Assembly: GCA_002685275.1 (NCBI GenBank)
Contig: NYWX01000008.1
Location: 1-14,049, forward strand
Source of the DNA: Gammaproteobacteria bacterium
GTDB taxonomy: Bacteria > Pseudomonadota > Gammaproteobacteria > Woeseiales > Woeseiaceae
DNA: 14,049 nt
Direction: 5' to 3'
Below the pieces are notes generated by a model. The model was not told the DNA's origin, made no database searches, and saw nothing but the letters and a program-made list of their open reading frames with translations. Positions 1 to 8,310 of the stretch are shown here, one piece after another. The position numbers and the translations under genes were made by a program. Numbering within the stretch: position 1 is the first letter of the stretch; each line of letters opens with the position of its first letter.

Positions 1-1497
1 ATGAGTACAGAAATCTCAATGGTTGTAGATGCCGTCTCTAATGAGAAGGGCGTAGAGAGGGAGCTTATATTTGAGGCCATAGAAGCAGCCTTAGCAGCAG
101 CTACTCGAAGAAAATATGGTGAAGACATTGAAGTGCGTGTTTCTATTGGCCGCGACTCAGGTGAATATGACACTTTTCGACGGTGGCTTGTATTTGCTGA
201 TAATTCAACTGATCTTGAAACCCCAGATCGTGAATTACGCATGATAGATGCCATTGATATAGATAAAAATGCAGAACCCGGTGCATATGTTGAAGAGCCT
301 ATCAAATCTGTTGTATTTGGACGAATTGCCGCTCAAATGGCAAAGCAAGTCATTGTTCAAAAAGTTCGTGAGGCAGAACGTGAGCAAGTTATTGAGGAAT
401 TTCAAGGACGTGAAGGTGAAATGCTCTCGGGAATAGTTAAGCGAGTTGATCGAAATGGTGTTTATATAGATCTTGGAGGAAACGCTGAAGGTTTTGTTCC
501 ACGAGAACAAATGGTTCCACGCGAACCTGTTCGTCCGCAAGATCGTATTAAGGCTCTCTTAATTGAAGTTCGTTCCGAAATTCGTGGTCCGCAATTATTT
601 ATGACCCGTACTTCCCCTCAATTTCTTATTGAATTATTTAAAATAGAGGTTCCTGAAGTTGGTCAGGGCCTCATTGATATTTTAGGATCAGCGCGAGATC
701 CTGGTTTAAGAGCAAAAATTGCAGTTCGTAGTAATGATAATAGAATTGATGCAGTTGGTGCTTGCGTAGGAATGCGAGGCTCTCGAGTGCAGGCTGTTTC
801 AAATGAACTGGCAGGTGAGCGTGTTGATATTATTCTTTGGGATGATAATTCAGCTCAGTTTGTAATAAATGCTATGTCACCAGCAGAAGTTGTCTCTATT
901 GTAGTAGATGAAGATAAGCACAGCATGGACGTAGCTGTTGAAGAAGAAAAACTTTCTCAGGCAATTGGTCGCGGAGGCCAAAATATTAGACTTGCAAGTG
1001 AGCTTTCAGGTTGGGAATTAAATGTTATGACTGCTCAGGATGCTGAAGAAAAGAGTGAATCTGAGACAAAGACCTTAATTGATTTATTTTCTAAACAGCT
1101 AGATGTTGATGAGGAAGTTTCATTAATTCTTGTACAGGAAGGTTTTTCGACCATCGAAGAAGTAGCGTATGTGCCGACAGCAGAGTTAGTTGAAATTGAA
1201 GAATTTGATGAATCAATTGTTGATGAATTACGAAGTAGGGCAAGAGATATACTCCTTACTCAAGCAATAGTTCAGGAAGAAAAAATAGATGAAATTGAGC
1301 CAGCTGAAGACCTACTAGGTTTAGATGGAATGGAAAAAGGCATGGCATTTTTATTAGCCAGTAAGGGCATTGCTACCCGTGAAGATTTAGCAGAGTTGGC
1401 AACAGATGATCTGTTAGAAATATTAGATGATATCGATAAAGACGAAGCTGCGGCGCTCATTATGAAAGCGCGCGCACATTGGTTTGAAGAGGAATAG
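1..1497 (+). CDS. nusA: Transcription termination/antitermination factor NusA
   Basis: NusA binds RNA polymerase and nascent RNA, modulating pausing, intrinsic termination and antitermination. The 498 residues match the usual gammaproteobacterial length (about 495). Visible in order: the N-terminal polymerase-binding domain (about 1-125, with DTFRRWLV), an S1 domain (about 136-200, with GIVKRVDRNGVYIDLGG), KH1 with a GMRG loop near 257-260, KH2 with GRGG at 323-326, and two acidic helix-hairpin-helix C-terminal repeats (about 360-430 and 432-498), the arrangement of the Escherichia coli protein. The ATG is the first base of the window, so its ribosome binding site and the usual upstream neighbour rimP cannot be seen. 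infB starts 33 bases after the stop, so the two are very probably co-transcribed. Nothing is missing or broken. Confidence 0.98.
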   Translation: MSTEISMVVDAVSNEKGVERELIFEAIEAALAAATRRKYGEDIEVRVSIGRDSGEYDTFRRWLVFADNSTDLETPDRELRMIDAIDIDKNAEPGAYVEEPIKSVVFGRIAAQMAKQVIVQKVREAEREQVIEEFQGREGEMLSGIVKRVDRNGVYIDLGGNAEGFVPREQMVPREPVRPQDRIKALLIEVRSEIRGPQLFMTRTSPQFLIELFKIEVPEVGQGLIDILGSARDPGLRAKIAVRSNDNRIDAVGACVGMRGSRVQAVSNELAGERVDIILWDDNSAQFVINAMSPAEVVSIVVDEDKHSMDVAVEEEKLSQAIGRGGQNIRLASELSGWELNVMTAQDAEEKSESETKTLIDLFSKQLDVDEEVSLILVQEGFSTIEEVAYVPTAELVEIEEFDESIVDELRSRARDILLTQAIVQEEKIDEIEPAEDLLGLDGMEKGMAFLLASKGIATREDLAELATDDLLEILDDIDKDEAAALIMKARAHWFEEE

Positions 1498-1530
1498 CAG
1501 GATTTAAACCCTTTTTTCTGGAGTAAAAAT

Positions 1531-4053
1531 ATGGCCGATGTGACAGTCGCACAATTTGCTGAAGTTCTTAAAGTTTCTGTAGAAAAGTTGATTGCTCAAC
1601 TTGAAGAGGCAGGAATAATTGTTGAAAATGCTACTGACAGCATTAGTGAAGAAACTAAACTGGAATTATTAACGTATCTTCGTCGTAGCCATGGTCAAGA
1701 TGATACGCCGGCGACAGCAGCAGCCCCACGTAAAATTACACTCAAACGTAAGTCTCAATCTAAATTGAGATTGCCGGATGCTCAAGGACGATCGCGTACT
1801 GTTAATGTTGAGGTTAGACGCAAACGTACTTACGTCAAACGAGATGTACTTGAAAAGCAAGCAAAAGAAGAACAAGGAGCTTTAGATCGTCAACGCCAAC
1901 AAGAAGAAGAGCGTATTAAAGCTGAAGCTTTAGAAAAAGAGTTTTTAATTGCTAAAAAAGAAGAAGAAGCTAAACTTGAGGTAGAAGCGCGTGTAAAAGA
2001 AGAGCAAGCACGAAAAGACGCAGAAGAAGATGCTCGAAAAGCTGCTGAAAAGGCTGAGTTAGATGCTCAAGAAAGAGCAAGGATTAAAAAAGAAGAGGCA
2101 GAAATTCGTGCTCGCCGCACAAAAGATAAAGAAAAGACAAAGCCAAGACCTTCTGATACTCGATATGGTCGTAAAGAGCTACATGTTGCAGATGACAAAA
2201 GTGGCAGACGCAAGCGTAAAACACCTGTCCGTCGACGTCCGGTTGTTGTGGGGAGTGACTCCAAGCATGCATTTGAAATGCCTACAGAGAAAGTTATACG
2301 AGAAATTAGTATTCCAGAGAATATTTCTGTAGCAGAGCTTGCTCAAAAAATGGCTGTTAAAGGGAATGAGGTCGTCAAAGCTCTATTTAATATGGGTGCG
2401 ATGGTGACTATTAATCAAATAATAGATCAAGATACCGCAACTCTAGTAGTAGAGGAGTTTGGCCATACTGCTAAACTCGTTGATTTAGTTGAAGCTGACG
2501 AAGTATTGCTTGCAGAAGAAAGTAAGATCGAAGGCGTTGAAGTTAGTCGAGCGCCAGTGGTAACTATTATGGGCCATGTAGACCATGGAAAAACATCCTT
2601 ACTTGATTATATTCGACGATCTAAAGTTGCTGATGGAGAAGCTGGTGGGATTACGCAACACATAGGTGCGTATTCAGTTGAGACTGATAAAGGACAAATC
2701 GCATTCCTTGATACACCAGGTCATGCAGCATTTACCGCAATGCGTGCACGCGGTGCTCAAGCAACTGATATAGTAGTTCTTGTTGTTGCAGCAGATGATG
2801 GCGTTAAACCCCAAACTATAGAAGCTATTCAGCACTCTAAGGCTGCAGACGTGCCAATAGTTGTGGCTGTAAATAAGGTTGATAGAGAAAATGCAGACCC
2901 TGAGCGTATTAAGAACGAGCTATCTCAGCATGAAGTTATTCCAGAAGATTGGGGTGGAGAACAGATATTTGTTAATGTTTCTGCTCTTGATGGAACAGGT
3001 ATAGATGATCTTTTAAGTGCTATTCTATTGCAGGCAGAAATTATGACTCTTTTGGCAGTTGAAAAAGGACCAGCGCAAGGGATTGTAATAGAGTCAAGCC
3101 TTGAAAAAGGACGAGGAGCAGTTGCAACCATGCTCGTGCAGAATGGCACATTAAAACCAGGCGACATGATTATTGCTGGTGAAGAATATGGCCGCGTTCG
3201 AAATATGTTTGATGAATTTGGCAATTCTATAAAGGAGGCTGGACCTTCACAACCAGCAGTAATTCTTGGTTTATCAAAGACACCAAGTGCTGGAGATGAT
3301 TTTTTAGTTGTTAAAAATGAACGTAAAGCCCGCGAGGTAGCGGAAATTCGTCAACAAAAAACTCGCGAAACAAAGCTTGCTCAACAACAAGCTTCAAAAA
3401 TGGAAGATATGTTTACTAAGATGAAGGATGGAGATATCTCATCCGTTCCTATAATTATTAAATCAGACGTTCATGGAAGTGCTGAAGCTTTGCGAGATGC
3501 TTTACTGAAGTTATCAAATGATGAGGTCAAAGTTAGGGTATTGGGATCAAGTATAGGCGGTATAACTGAGACTGATGTTAATTTAGCTGCTGCTTCAAAA
3601 GCCACCATTGTAGGTTTCAATGTGCGTGCAGATGCAGCAGCAAGAGCCGCTATTAAAGAGTCTGGCGTTGATCTTAGATATTACAGTATCATTTATGAAG
3701 CAATAGATGATGTTAGAGATGCTCTTACTGGATTACTAGCGCCAGATATTAGGGAACAAATTCTTGGTTTAGCAGAAGTAAAGGATATTTTTAGGTCACC
3801 AAAATTTGGCGATATCGCAGGTTGTATTGTAAGTGAAGGTTATGTAAGACGATCAAATCCAATAAGAGTTCTGCGTGAAAATGTTGTGATTTATGAGGGT
3901 GAACTAGAATCATTACGTAGATTTAAAGATGACGTGAATGAAGTAAAATCTGGTACTGAATGTGGTATTGGAGTAAAGAACTATAGTGATGTTCAAGTAG
4001 GCGATCAAATTGAATGTTTTGAGAGGATAGAAGTTGCTCGAACGCTTGATTGA
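1531..4053 (+). CDS. infB: Translation initiation factor IF-2
   Basis: IF-2 is the GTPase that brings fMet-tRNA to the 30S subunit and promotes 50S joining. The 840-residue protein has an N-terminal IF2_N domain (1 to about 50), a long Lys/Glu/Arg-rich linker (about 105-215), a second IF2_N-like domain (about 250-320), then the G domain. G motifs are intact: GHVDHGKT at 348-355, [10 protein letters not shown] as switch I, DTPGH at 394-398 and NKVD at 448-451. Domain II follows, then domain III (with [14 protein letters not shown]) and the C-terminal fMet-tRNA-binding domain ending near 840. Length is close to the E. coli protein (890); most of the difference lies in the charged linker. The ATG is supported by GGAG seven bases upstream (1520-1523). 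Internal starts giving shorter isoforms are known in enterobacteria, but I see no clear evidence for one here. rbfA follows after 17 bases. Confidence 0.98.
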   Translation: MADVTVAQFAEVLKVSVEKLIAQLEEAGIIVENATDSISEETKLELLTYLRRSHGQDDTPATAAAPRKITLKRKSQSKLRLPDAQGRSRTVNVEVRRKRTYVKRDVLEKQAKEEQGALDRQRQQEEERIKAEALEKEFLIAKKEEEAKLEVEARVKEEQARKDAEEDARKAAEKAELDAQERARIKKEEAEIRARRTKDKEKTKPRPSDTRYGRKELHVADDKSGRRKRKTPVRRRPVVVGSDSKHAFEMPTEKVIREISIPENISVAELAQKMAVKGNEVVKALFNMGAMVTINQIIDQDTATLVVEEFGHTAKLVDLVEADEVLLAEESKIEGVEVSRAPVVTIMGHVDHGKTSLLDYIRRSKVADGEAGGITQHIGAYSVETDKGQIAFLDTPGHAAFTAMRARGAQATDIVVLVVAADDGVKPQTIEAIQHSKAADVPIVVAVNKVDRENADPERIKNELSQHEVIPEDWGGEQIFVNVSALDGTGIDDLLSAILLQAEIMTLLAVEKGPAQGIVIESSLEKGRGAVATMLVQNGTLKPGDMIIAGEEYGRVRNMFDEFGNSIKEAGPSQPAVILGLSKTPSAGDDFLVVKNERKAREVAEIRQQKTRETKLAQQQASKMEDMFTKMKDGDISSVPIIIKSDVHGSAEALRDALLKLSNDEVKVRVLGSSIGGITETDVNLAAASKATIVGFNVRADAAARAAIKESGVDLRYYSIIYEAIDDVRDALTGLLAPDIREQILGLAEVKDIFRSPKFGDIAGCIVSEGYVRRSNPIRVLRENVVIYEGELESLRRFKDDVNEVKSGTECGIGVKNYSDVQVGDQIECFERIEVARTLD

Positions 4054-4070
4054 GTAGCTCTAATTGATAA

Positions 4071-4439
4071 ATGGCTAGAGAATTTTCAAGAAACCAGCGA
4101 CTTGGCAATCAAGTTTTACGTACTTTAAATGAATTTCTTACTACAGAAGTCAAAGATCCTCGCCTCAAAATGGTCTCTTTGAATGCTATAAATTTATCAC
4201 GAGATTTAAGCATAGCCCGCATACATTTTATCACGCTTGATCAAAATATTAGTTCGGATTTAGTTAAGAATGGTCTTGATAAAGCAAGTGGTTTTCTTCG
4301 AAGGCGCTTGAGTCAAGAAATTAAGATTCGACATGCACCTGAATTACGTTTTTTTCATGATAACAGCGCCGCAGAAGCACAGCATATTAGCAACCTTATA
4401 GAGGCTGCTCTTGAATCTGATCTTGAAAAGAATGATTAA
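4071..4439 (+). CDS. rbfA: 30S ribosome-binding factor RbfA
   Basis: RbfA is a small KH-fold protein that binds the immature 30S subunit near the 5' end of 16S rRNA and is needed for late 30S maturation and cold adaptation. The 122 residues begin MAREFSRNQRLGNQVLRTLNE, the typical RbfA opening, and keep the VKDPRL motif and the late H.PELRFFHD segment, so the call is secure. It is slightly shorter than the E. coli protein (133), mainly at the poorly conserved tail. It lies 17 bases after the infB stop with no recognisable Shine-Dalgarno sequence, which suggests translational coupling to infB (inference). truB starts just after its stop codon. Confidence 0.96.
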   Translation: MAREFSRNQRLGNQVLRTLNEFLTTEVKDPRLKMVSLNAINLSRDLSIARIHFITLDQNISSDLVKNGLDKASGFLRRRLSQEIKIRHAPELRFFHDNSAAEAQHISNLIEAALESDLEKND

Positions 4440-4449
4440 GTCTAAATCT

Positions 4450-5385
4450 ATGAAAAAAAGGGGTTTAAAAAATTTTGGTGATAATGTAGATGGGTTGTTA
4501 TTACTTAATAAGCCATCGGGCATGACCTCTAATAGAGCGCTGCAGATAGTAAGGAGGTTTCTTAATGCTAAGAAAGCCGGCCATACTGGAAGTCTTGATC
4601 CTGCAGCAACAGGAATGCTTCCATTATGCTTCGGCCAAGCCACTAAAGTTTGTAAATATTTATTGAGCTCAGATAAAAGTTATCTAGTAACAGCATATCT
4701 TGGTGTAGCGACACATACAGGAGATGTTGACGGAAAAGAAATCTCAACTATGCCGATACCAGATAAAACTTATAATGAATGGAAAGAGTTAATTGAGAGT
4801 TTTATAGGTATTTCAGATCAGGTTCCACCAATGTTCTCTGCGCTAAGAGTGAATGGTAAAAGATTGCATGAGTTAGCTCGAAACGGAGAAATTATTGATC
4901 GTGAGGCAAGATCGATTCAAATTTACTCAATCGAGATGCTTAAGCTCACATTGCCACTATTAATTTTTCGAGTAAGGTGTTCTAAAGGAACATATATTCG
5001 TTCATTAGTAGAAGACATAGCAAAAAAAGCAGGTACCGTAGCTTACACTGCTAAATTGCATCGAGAATCAGTTGGAACTCTTAAGAGTGAGGGTATGATT
5101 GATATGCAAATAATAGAAAGTTTGTTTAATAAAGGTGTGGACTCTTTACGTAACAAGCTATTACCAGTAGATTTTGCTTTATCAGGCATGCCGCAAGCAA
5201 ATATTAATGCTGAAGAAGCTATCAAATTTTGCGCTGGTCAAGAATTAAACGATTTTCCTGACAAAAAAGATGGTCTTATTAGAGTATATAAGATGGGCCA
5301 AGAATTTTTGGGCATAGGAGAGGTAACTAGGCAAAGGGTGCTTTTACCACGCAGAATATTTGTAATACAGGAAAAAACAACATAG
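4450..5385 (+). CDS. truB: tRNA pseudouridine(55) synthase TruB
   Basis: TruB isomerises U55 in the T-loop of tRNAs to pseudouridine. From the ATG at 4450 the protein is 311 residues, almost the E. coli length (314). Visible are the N-terminal GLLLLNKPSGMTSN motif, the catalytic motif HTGSLDPAATGMLP with the expected nucleophile at Asp50, and RCSKGTYIRSLVEDI of the synthase core, then a C-terminal PUA-like segment. The frame is open further upstream to a TTG at 4411 inside rbfA, with another ATG at 4432. I prefer 4450 because homology begins just after it and it avoids overlap with rbfA, although its ribosome binding site is poor; 4432 remains possible. It continues the translation cluster; 87 bases separate it from rpsO. 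Confidence 0.95.
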   Translation: MKKRGLKNFGDNVDGLLLLNKPSGMTSNRALQIVRRFLNAKKAGHTGSLDPAATGMLPLCFGQATKVCKYLLSSDKSYLVTAYLGVATHTGDVDGKEISTMPIPDKTYNEWKELIESFIGISDQVPPMFSALRVNGKRLHELARNGEIIDREARSIQIYSIEMLKLTLPLLIFRVRCSKGTYIRSLVEDIAKKAGTVAYTAKLHRESVGTLKSEGMIDMQIIESLFNKGVDSLRNKLLPVDFALSGMPQANINAEEAIKFCAGQELNDFPDKKDGLIRVYKMGQEFLGIGEVTRQRVLLPRRIFVIQEKTT

Positions 5386-5472
5386 TTATACAATTTTGGG
5401 GTATTAATAGAATCAAACAGACGCTAGAATACCGCGCTTAAAAAGTAAAAGAAGATTTGGAGTATTAAAGAG

Positions 5473-5742
5473 ATGCCACTTTCCAGTGAAGTAAAACAGA
5501 ATTTAATAGCTGATTACGCACGTTGTGAGACCGATACCGGTTCACCAGAAGTGCAGGTAGCACTTCTGTCAAAAAGAATAACCGAACTTACTGATCACTT
5601 TAGTAAGAACAAGAACGATCAACATAGTCGTCAAGGTCTTTTAAGCATGGTAAACAAGCGTCGTAAATTGCTTGATTATTTAAAATCAAAAGATAATGAA
5701 AGATATCGTGAACTTATCAAGAGGCTTGGTTTGCGACGTTAG
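5473..5742 (+). CDS. rpsO: 30S ribosomal protein S15
   Basis: S15 is a primary binder of the central domain of 16S rRNA and contributes to an intersubunit bridge. The 89 residues equal the normal length and show the family signatures [31 protein letters not shown] and the terminal [12 protein letters not shown] at 5459-5462, ten bases before the ATG, supports the start. The 87-base gap after truB contains TAGAAT at 5425-5430, which resembles a -10 element but has no good -35, so I do not call a promoter. S15 represses its own translation in some bacteria through leader RNA structures; I could not identify such a structure here. The order rpsO-pnp is the standard one. Confidence 0.98.
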   Translation: MPLSSEVKQNLIADYARCETDTGSPEVQVALLSKRITELTDHFSKNKNDQHSRQGLLSMVNKRRKLLDYLKSKDNERYRELIKRLGLRR

Positions 5743-5774
5743 TTGATAAATGACTCAGTGTAGTTTTATTCAAC
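5742..5774 (+). promoter_or_regulatory. Possible hairpin in the rpsO-pnp spacer
   Basis: Bases 5742-5750 can pair with 5765-5774, giving nine base pairs with one bulged base (5769) and a loop of about 14. A second, weaker hairpin (AACAAA at 5772-5777 with TTTGTT at 5787-5792) overlaps it. In E. coli the rpsO-pnp spacer contains a stem cut by RNase III that starts PNPase autoregulation, so an equivalent here is plausible. The stem is AT-rich and was found by eye only; there is no T tract, so it does not look like a terminator. Confidence 0.3.
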
Positions 5775-5847
5775 AAAGCATTTCCATTTGTTAAAAATTA
5801 CAGTTTATTTCAATAGCTAAAATAATTTCCCTACTAGAGTAAAAATT

Positions 5848-7938
5848 GTGAATTCTAAAAAGAAAAGCTTCCAATTTGGGGAGCATGAAGTAACACTTGA
5901 AACAGGTGCCATTGCCCGCCAAGCGAATGGCTCAATCATGGTAAATATGGCTGATACAATGGTTCTTGTAACTGTTGTTGGAAAAAAAGACGCTGAGCCA
6001 GGCAGGGATTTCTTTCCACTGACTGTAAATTACCAAGAAAAGGCATATGCAGCAGGTAAAATTCCTGGTGGTTTTTTCAAACGTGAAGGTCGTCCCAGTG
6101 AAAAGGAAATCTTAACTTGTCGCTTATTAGACCGACCAATACGTCCATTATTTCCCAAAGGCTTTACTAACGAAGTTCAGATTATTGCTACTGTAATGTC
6201 TTTAAACCCAGAAGTAGATCCCGATATTCCGTCTATAATAGGAGCTTCAGCTGCATTAGCAGTTTCTGACTTACCTTTTGCAGGTCCAATTGGAGCAGCA
6301 AAAGTCGGATACAAAGAAGGTAAATATATTCTTAATCCGAGTCAAAGCGCCATTATTGATAGTGAATTAGAGCTTGTTGTAGCTGGAACTAAAGATGCTG
6401 TCCTTATGGTTGAGTCAGAGGCATCTGGTCTTTCAGAAGATATCATGCTAGGTGCAGTAATGTTTGGTCATGAGCAAATGCAAGTAGCTATAGATGCCAT
6501 TGAAGATTTAGCGGCAGATGTGGGTAAGCCCGCTTGGGACTGGTCTGCACCATTAGTCAATGAAGAACTTCAGTCAGCAGTAGAAGATGCATCATTGAAT
6601 GAAATTAATAATGCTTATCAAATCATTGATAAACAAGAGAGGCAAAAAGCACTCGGTGATATTAAATCATCAACTATTGATGCCCTCACAAGTGGTGATG
6701 ATTCAAAATGGTCCTCTGAAGAAATTCAAAATGAATTATATAAGCTTGAAAAAAAGATAGTAAGACAAAAAATCATAGATGGTGAACCACGAATTGATGG
6801 ACGTGATAAAACAACAGTTCGCCCAATCGATGTTGAAGTTGGATCATTACCACGCGCACATGGATCTGCTGTATTTACTCGTGGCGAAACACAAGCAATA
6901 GTTATTGCTACATTAGGTACCGGTCGAGATGCTCAAATGATAGATGCAATTGAGGGAGAACGGAAAGACCCATTTATGCTTCATTATAATTTTCCTCCAT
7001 TTTGCGTTGGTGAGACAGGTTTTGTTGGTTCACCTAAGCGTCGAGAAATAGGTCATGGTAAATTAGCGCGTCGTGGTATAGAGGCGGTATTGCCTAACAT
7101 GGAAGATTTTGGATATGTGGTTCGTGTTGTATCAGAAATAACAGAATCCAACGGTTCGAGCTCAATGGCCTCCGTCTGTGGTACTAGTTTAGCTCTGATG
7201 GATGCAGGCGTCCCTATAAAATCACCGGTTGCCGGTGTTGCAATGGGTTTAGTTAAGGAAGGTGATAAATTTGCAGTTTTAACGGATATTCTTGGTGATG
7301 AGGATCACCTAGGTGATATGGATTTTAAAGTTGCTGGAACCAATGACGGTATTACAGCCTTACAAATGGATATAAAGATTCAAGGTATTACAAAAGAAAT
7401 CATGAGCATTGCTTTAGATCAAGCTAAAGATGGCCGTATGCACATATTAAATGAAATGAATAAAGTAATTAATGAAACCCGTTCGGAAATGTCTGAATGG
7501 GCTCCAACTATAAAAACTATTAAGATCGATCCTGAAAAGATTAGAGATGTTATAGGTAAAGGAGGAGCAGTAATTCGGGGCATCACAGAAGAGACTGGCG
7601 CATCTGTAGATATTGATAATGATGGAACTATACGAATAGCTTCTGTTGATGGTTCATCTGGCAAGGAAGCTCTTCGCCGCATCGAGCTTATAACTGCAGA
7701 TGTTGAAGTAGGACGTATTTATGATGGTAAGGTGGCTAGATTAATGGATTTTGGTGCTTTTGTTACTATCCTTCCAGGTAAAGATGGTCTAGTACATATT
7801 TCACAAATATCAAAAGAACGCGTAGAGAAGGTAAGCGACAAATTAGCAGAAGGTGATCAAGTTAAAGTAAAGGTTCTTGAAGTTGACAGACAAGGCCGTG
7901 TGCGCCTTTCCATGAAAGAAGTAGAAGAGAACGAATAA
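5848..7938 (+). CDS. pnp: Polyribonucleotide nucleotidyltransferase (PNPase)
   Basis: PNPase is a trimeric 3'-5' phosphorolytic exoribonuclease central to mRNA decay and small-RNA stability. The 696 residues (E. coli 711) contain the first RNase PH domain (with [11 protein letters not shown] and REGRPSEKE), the helical linker, the second RNase PH domain with catalytic Asp486, Asp492 and Lys494 in [15 protein letters not shown], a KH domain with GKGG at 570-573, and an S1 domain (about 621-691). The catalytic residues keep the same numbers as in E. coli. Translation begins at a GTG; no in-frame ATG lies nearby upstream, and homology begins within about ten residues. The ribosome binding site is weak (AGAG near 5836). 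The short C-terminal tail ends right after the S1 domain. It is the last gene of the cluster. Confidence 0.98.
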   Translation: MNSKKKSFQFGEHEVTLETGAIARQANGSIMVNMADTMVLVTVVGKKDAEPGRDFFPLTVNYQEKAYAAGKIPGGFFKREGRPSEKEILTCRLLDRPIRPLFPKGFTNEVQIIATVMSLNPEVDPDIPSIIGASAALAVSDLPFAGPIGAAKVGYKEGKYILNPSQSAIIDSELELVVAGTKDAVLMVESEASGLSEDIMLGAVMFGHEQMQVAIDAIEDLAADVGKPAWDWSAPLVNEELQSAVEDASLNEINNAYQIIDKQERQKALGDIKSSTIDALTSGDDSKWSSEEIQNELYKLEKKIVRQKIIDGEPRIDGRDKTTVRPIDVEVGSLPRAHGSAVFTRGETQAIVIATLGTGRDAQMIDAIEGERKDPFMLHYNFPPFCVGETGFVGSPKRREIGHGKLARRGIEAVLPNMEDFGYVVRVVSEITESNGSSSMASVCGTSLALMDAGVPIKSPVAGVAMGLVKEGDKFAVLTDILGDEDHLGDMDFKVAGTNDGITALQMDIKIQGITKEIMSIALDQAKDGRMHILNEMNKVINETRSEMSEWAPTIKTIKIDPEKIRDVIGKGGAVIRGITEETGASVDIDNDGTIRIASVDGSSGKEALRRIELITADVEVGRIYDGKVARLMDFGAFVTILPGKDGLVHISQISKERVEKVSDKLAEGDQVKVKVLEVDRQGRVRLSMKEVEENE

Positions 7939-7982
7939 AAATAAAGTTAATTTAAATTATAGAATATAATGATAAAATTATG

Positions 7983-8007
7983 ATATTAAAAAATATTTGT
8001 TTTTTTA
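7983..8007 (+). terminator. Weak AT-only hairpin after pnp
   Basis: ATATT (7983-7987) can pair with AATAT (7992-7996) around an AAAA loop, and a T-rich run with one G follows (7997-8007). The arrangement resembles an intrinsic terminator, but a five-pair AU-only stem is weak. The whole stretch 7939-8040 is nearly pure A and T, so such pairings arise by chance. It could instead act as an A/T-rich upstream element for the promoter at 8042. Confidence 0.2.
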
Positions 8008-8041
8008 TTTAATTTTATTTTAAAAATAACAAAAATAAATG

Positions 8042-8069
8042 TTGACTTAATTTTTGCCGAAAGTATATT
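8042..8069 (+). promoter_or_regulatory. Sigma70-type promoter of the small RNA
   Basis: TTGACT (8042-8047) matches the -35 consensus at five of six positions, and TATATT (8064-8069) matches the -10 consensus at five of six, with a 16-base spacer. About 100 bases upstream are almost entirely A/T with A and T runs, like an UP element. Transcription would start near 8076. No protein gene follows on this strand before the terminator at 8271-8296, so the promoter appears dedicated to an untranslated RNA. It is the best two-part promoter I see in the window. Confidence 0.7.
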
Positions 8070-8075
8070 ACACGA

Positions 8076-8296
8076 ACTAACCAGATTCCGACTAACAAAC
8101 AACTGCAGACGGGAGTTAGAGAGATTTGGAAGGAAGAGTTCATAGGGTGAAAGCGCTTTTAAGAGTGCATGATAAAAAATAGCTTATTAGCCCACCAAGA
8201 ATTCAAGAGAAAGAATTCAAGGAGCCAGAGAAAATCTCGCTTTGGACCCCTAAGAAACTCGAACTAAAAGAAACAGAGCTCAGCTCTGTTTTTTTT
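8076..8296 (+). ncRNA. Unassigned structured small RNA, about 220 nt
   Basis: This transcript is predicted from a good promoter and a strong terminator about 220 bases apart in a gap with no convincing protein gene. Pairing found by eye: a 5' hairpin (8086-8091 with 8126-8131, six-base bulge, then 8092-8096 with 8115-8119); a long-range stem closing a multibranch domain (8136-8148 with 8246-8260, about 12 pairs with one mismatch and two bulges); inside it hairpins at 8153-8168, 8170-8189, 8199-8218 (paired GAATTC copies) and 8225-8245; then the terminator. Five GGA triplets occur, one in the 5' apical loop and two in the purine-rich linker 8128-8136, so binding of a CsrA-type protein is possible but speculative. 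I could not match it to 6S, tmRNA, RNase P, SRP RNA or a known riboswitch. The alternative is a very short basic protein gene at 8169-8267, which I consider less likely. Confidence 0.6.
8271..8296 (+). terminator. Strong intrinsic terminator, probably bidirectional
   Basis: ACAGAGC (8273-8279) pairs perfectly with GCTCTGT (8283-8289) around a TCA loop, extendable by two A-T pairs, and eight T follow (8289-8296). On the minus strand the same stem is followed by TTTCTTTT, so it can also stop the hydrolase transcript, whose stop codon lies about 20 bases before it. Two convergent units sharing one hairpin is a common arrangement. Confidence 0.85.
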
Positions 8297-8310
8297 CGTC
8301 TGTTATTTTT

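Noticed and set aside
235..540. Minus-strand 101-codon frame inside nusA, and similar antisense frames in infB, pnp and smc
   Set aside because: Each lies opposite a gene with unambiguous family motifs and shows no recognisable features of its own.
4411..4449. Upstream TTG (4411) or ATG (4432) start for truB
   Set aside because: The TTG start overlaps rbfA by 29 bases and adds 13 residues without homology; the ATG at 4450 fits the family length better. 4432 is not fully excluded.
5425..5430. TAGAAT as -10 of an rpsO promoter
   Set aside because: No acceptable -35 at 16 to 18 bases; one good hexamer in AT-rich sequence is weak evidence.
8120..8145. GGAAGGAAG resembling the conserved SRP (4.5S) RNA tip
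   Set aside because: The flanking residues needed for the symmetric loop and the closing stem are absent, and the predicted transcript is about twice the size of a 4.5S RNA.
8147..8182. GTG-started 11-codon frame in the small RNA
   Set aside because: Too short, and its start lies within the proposed long-range stem; nothing supports translation.
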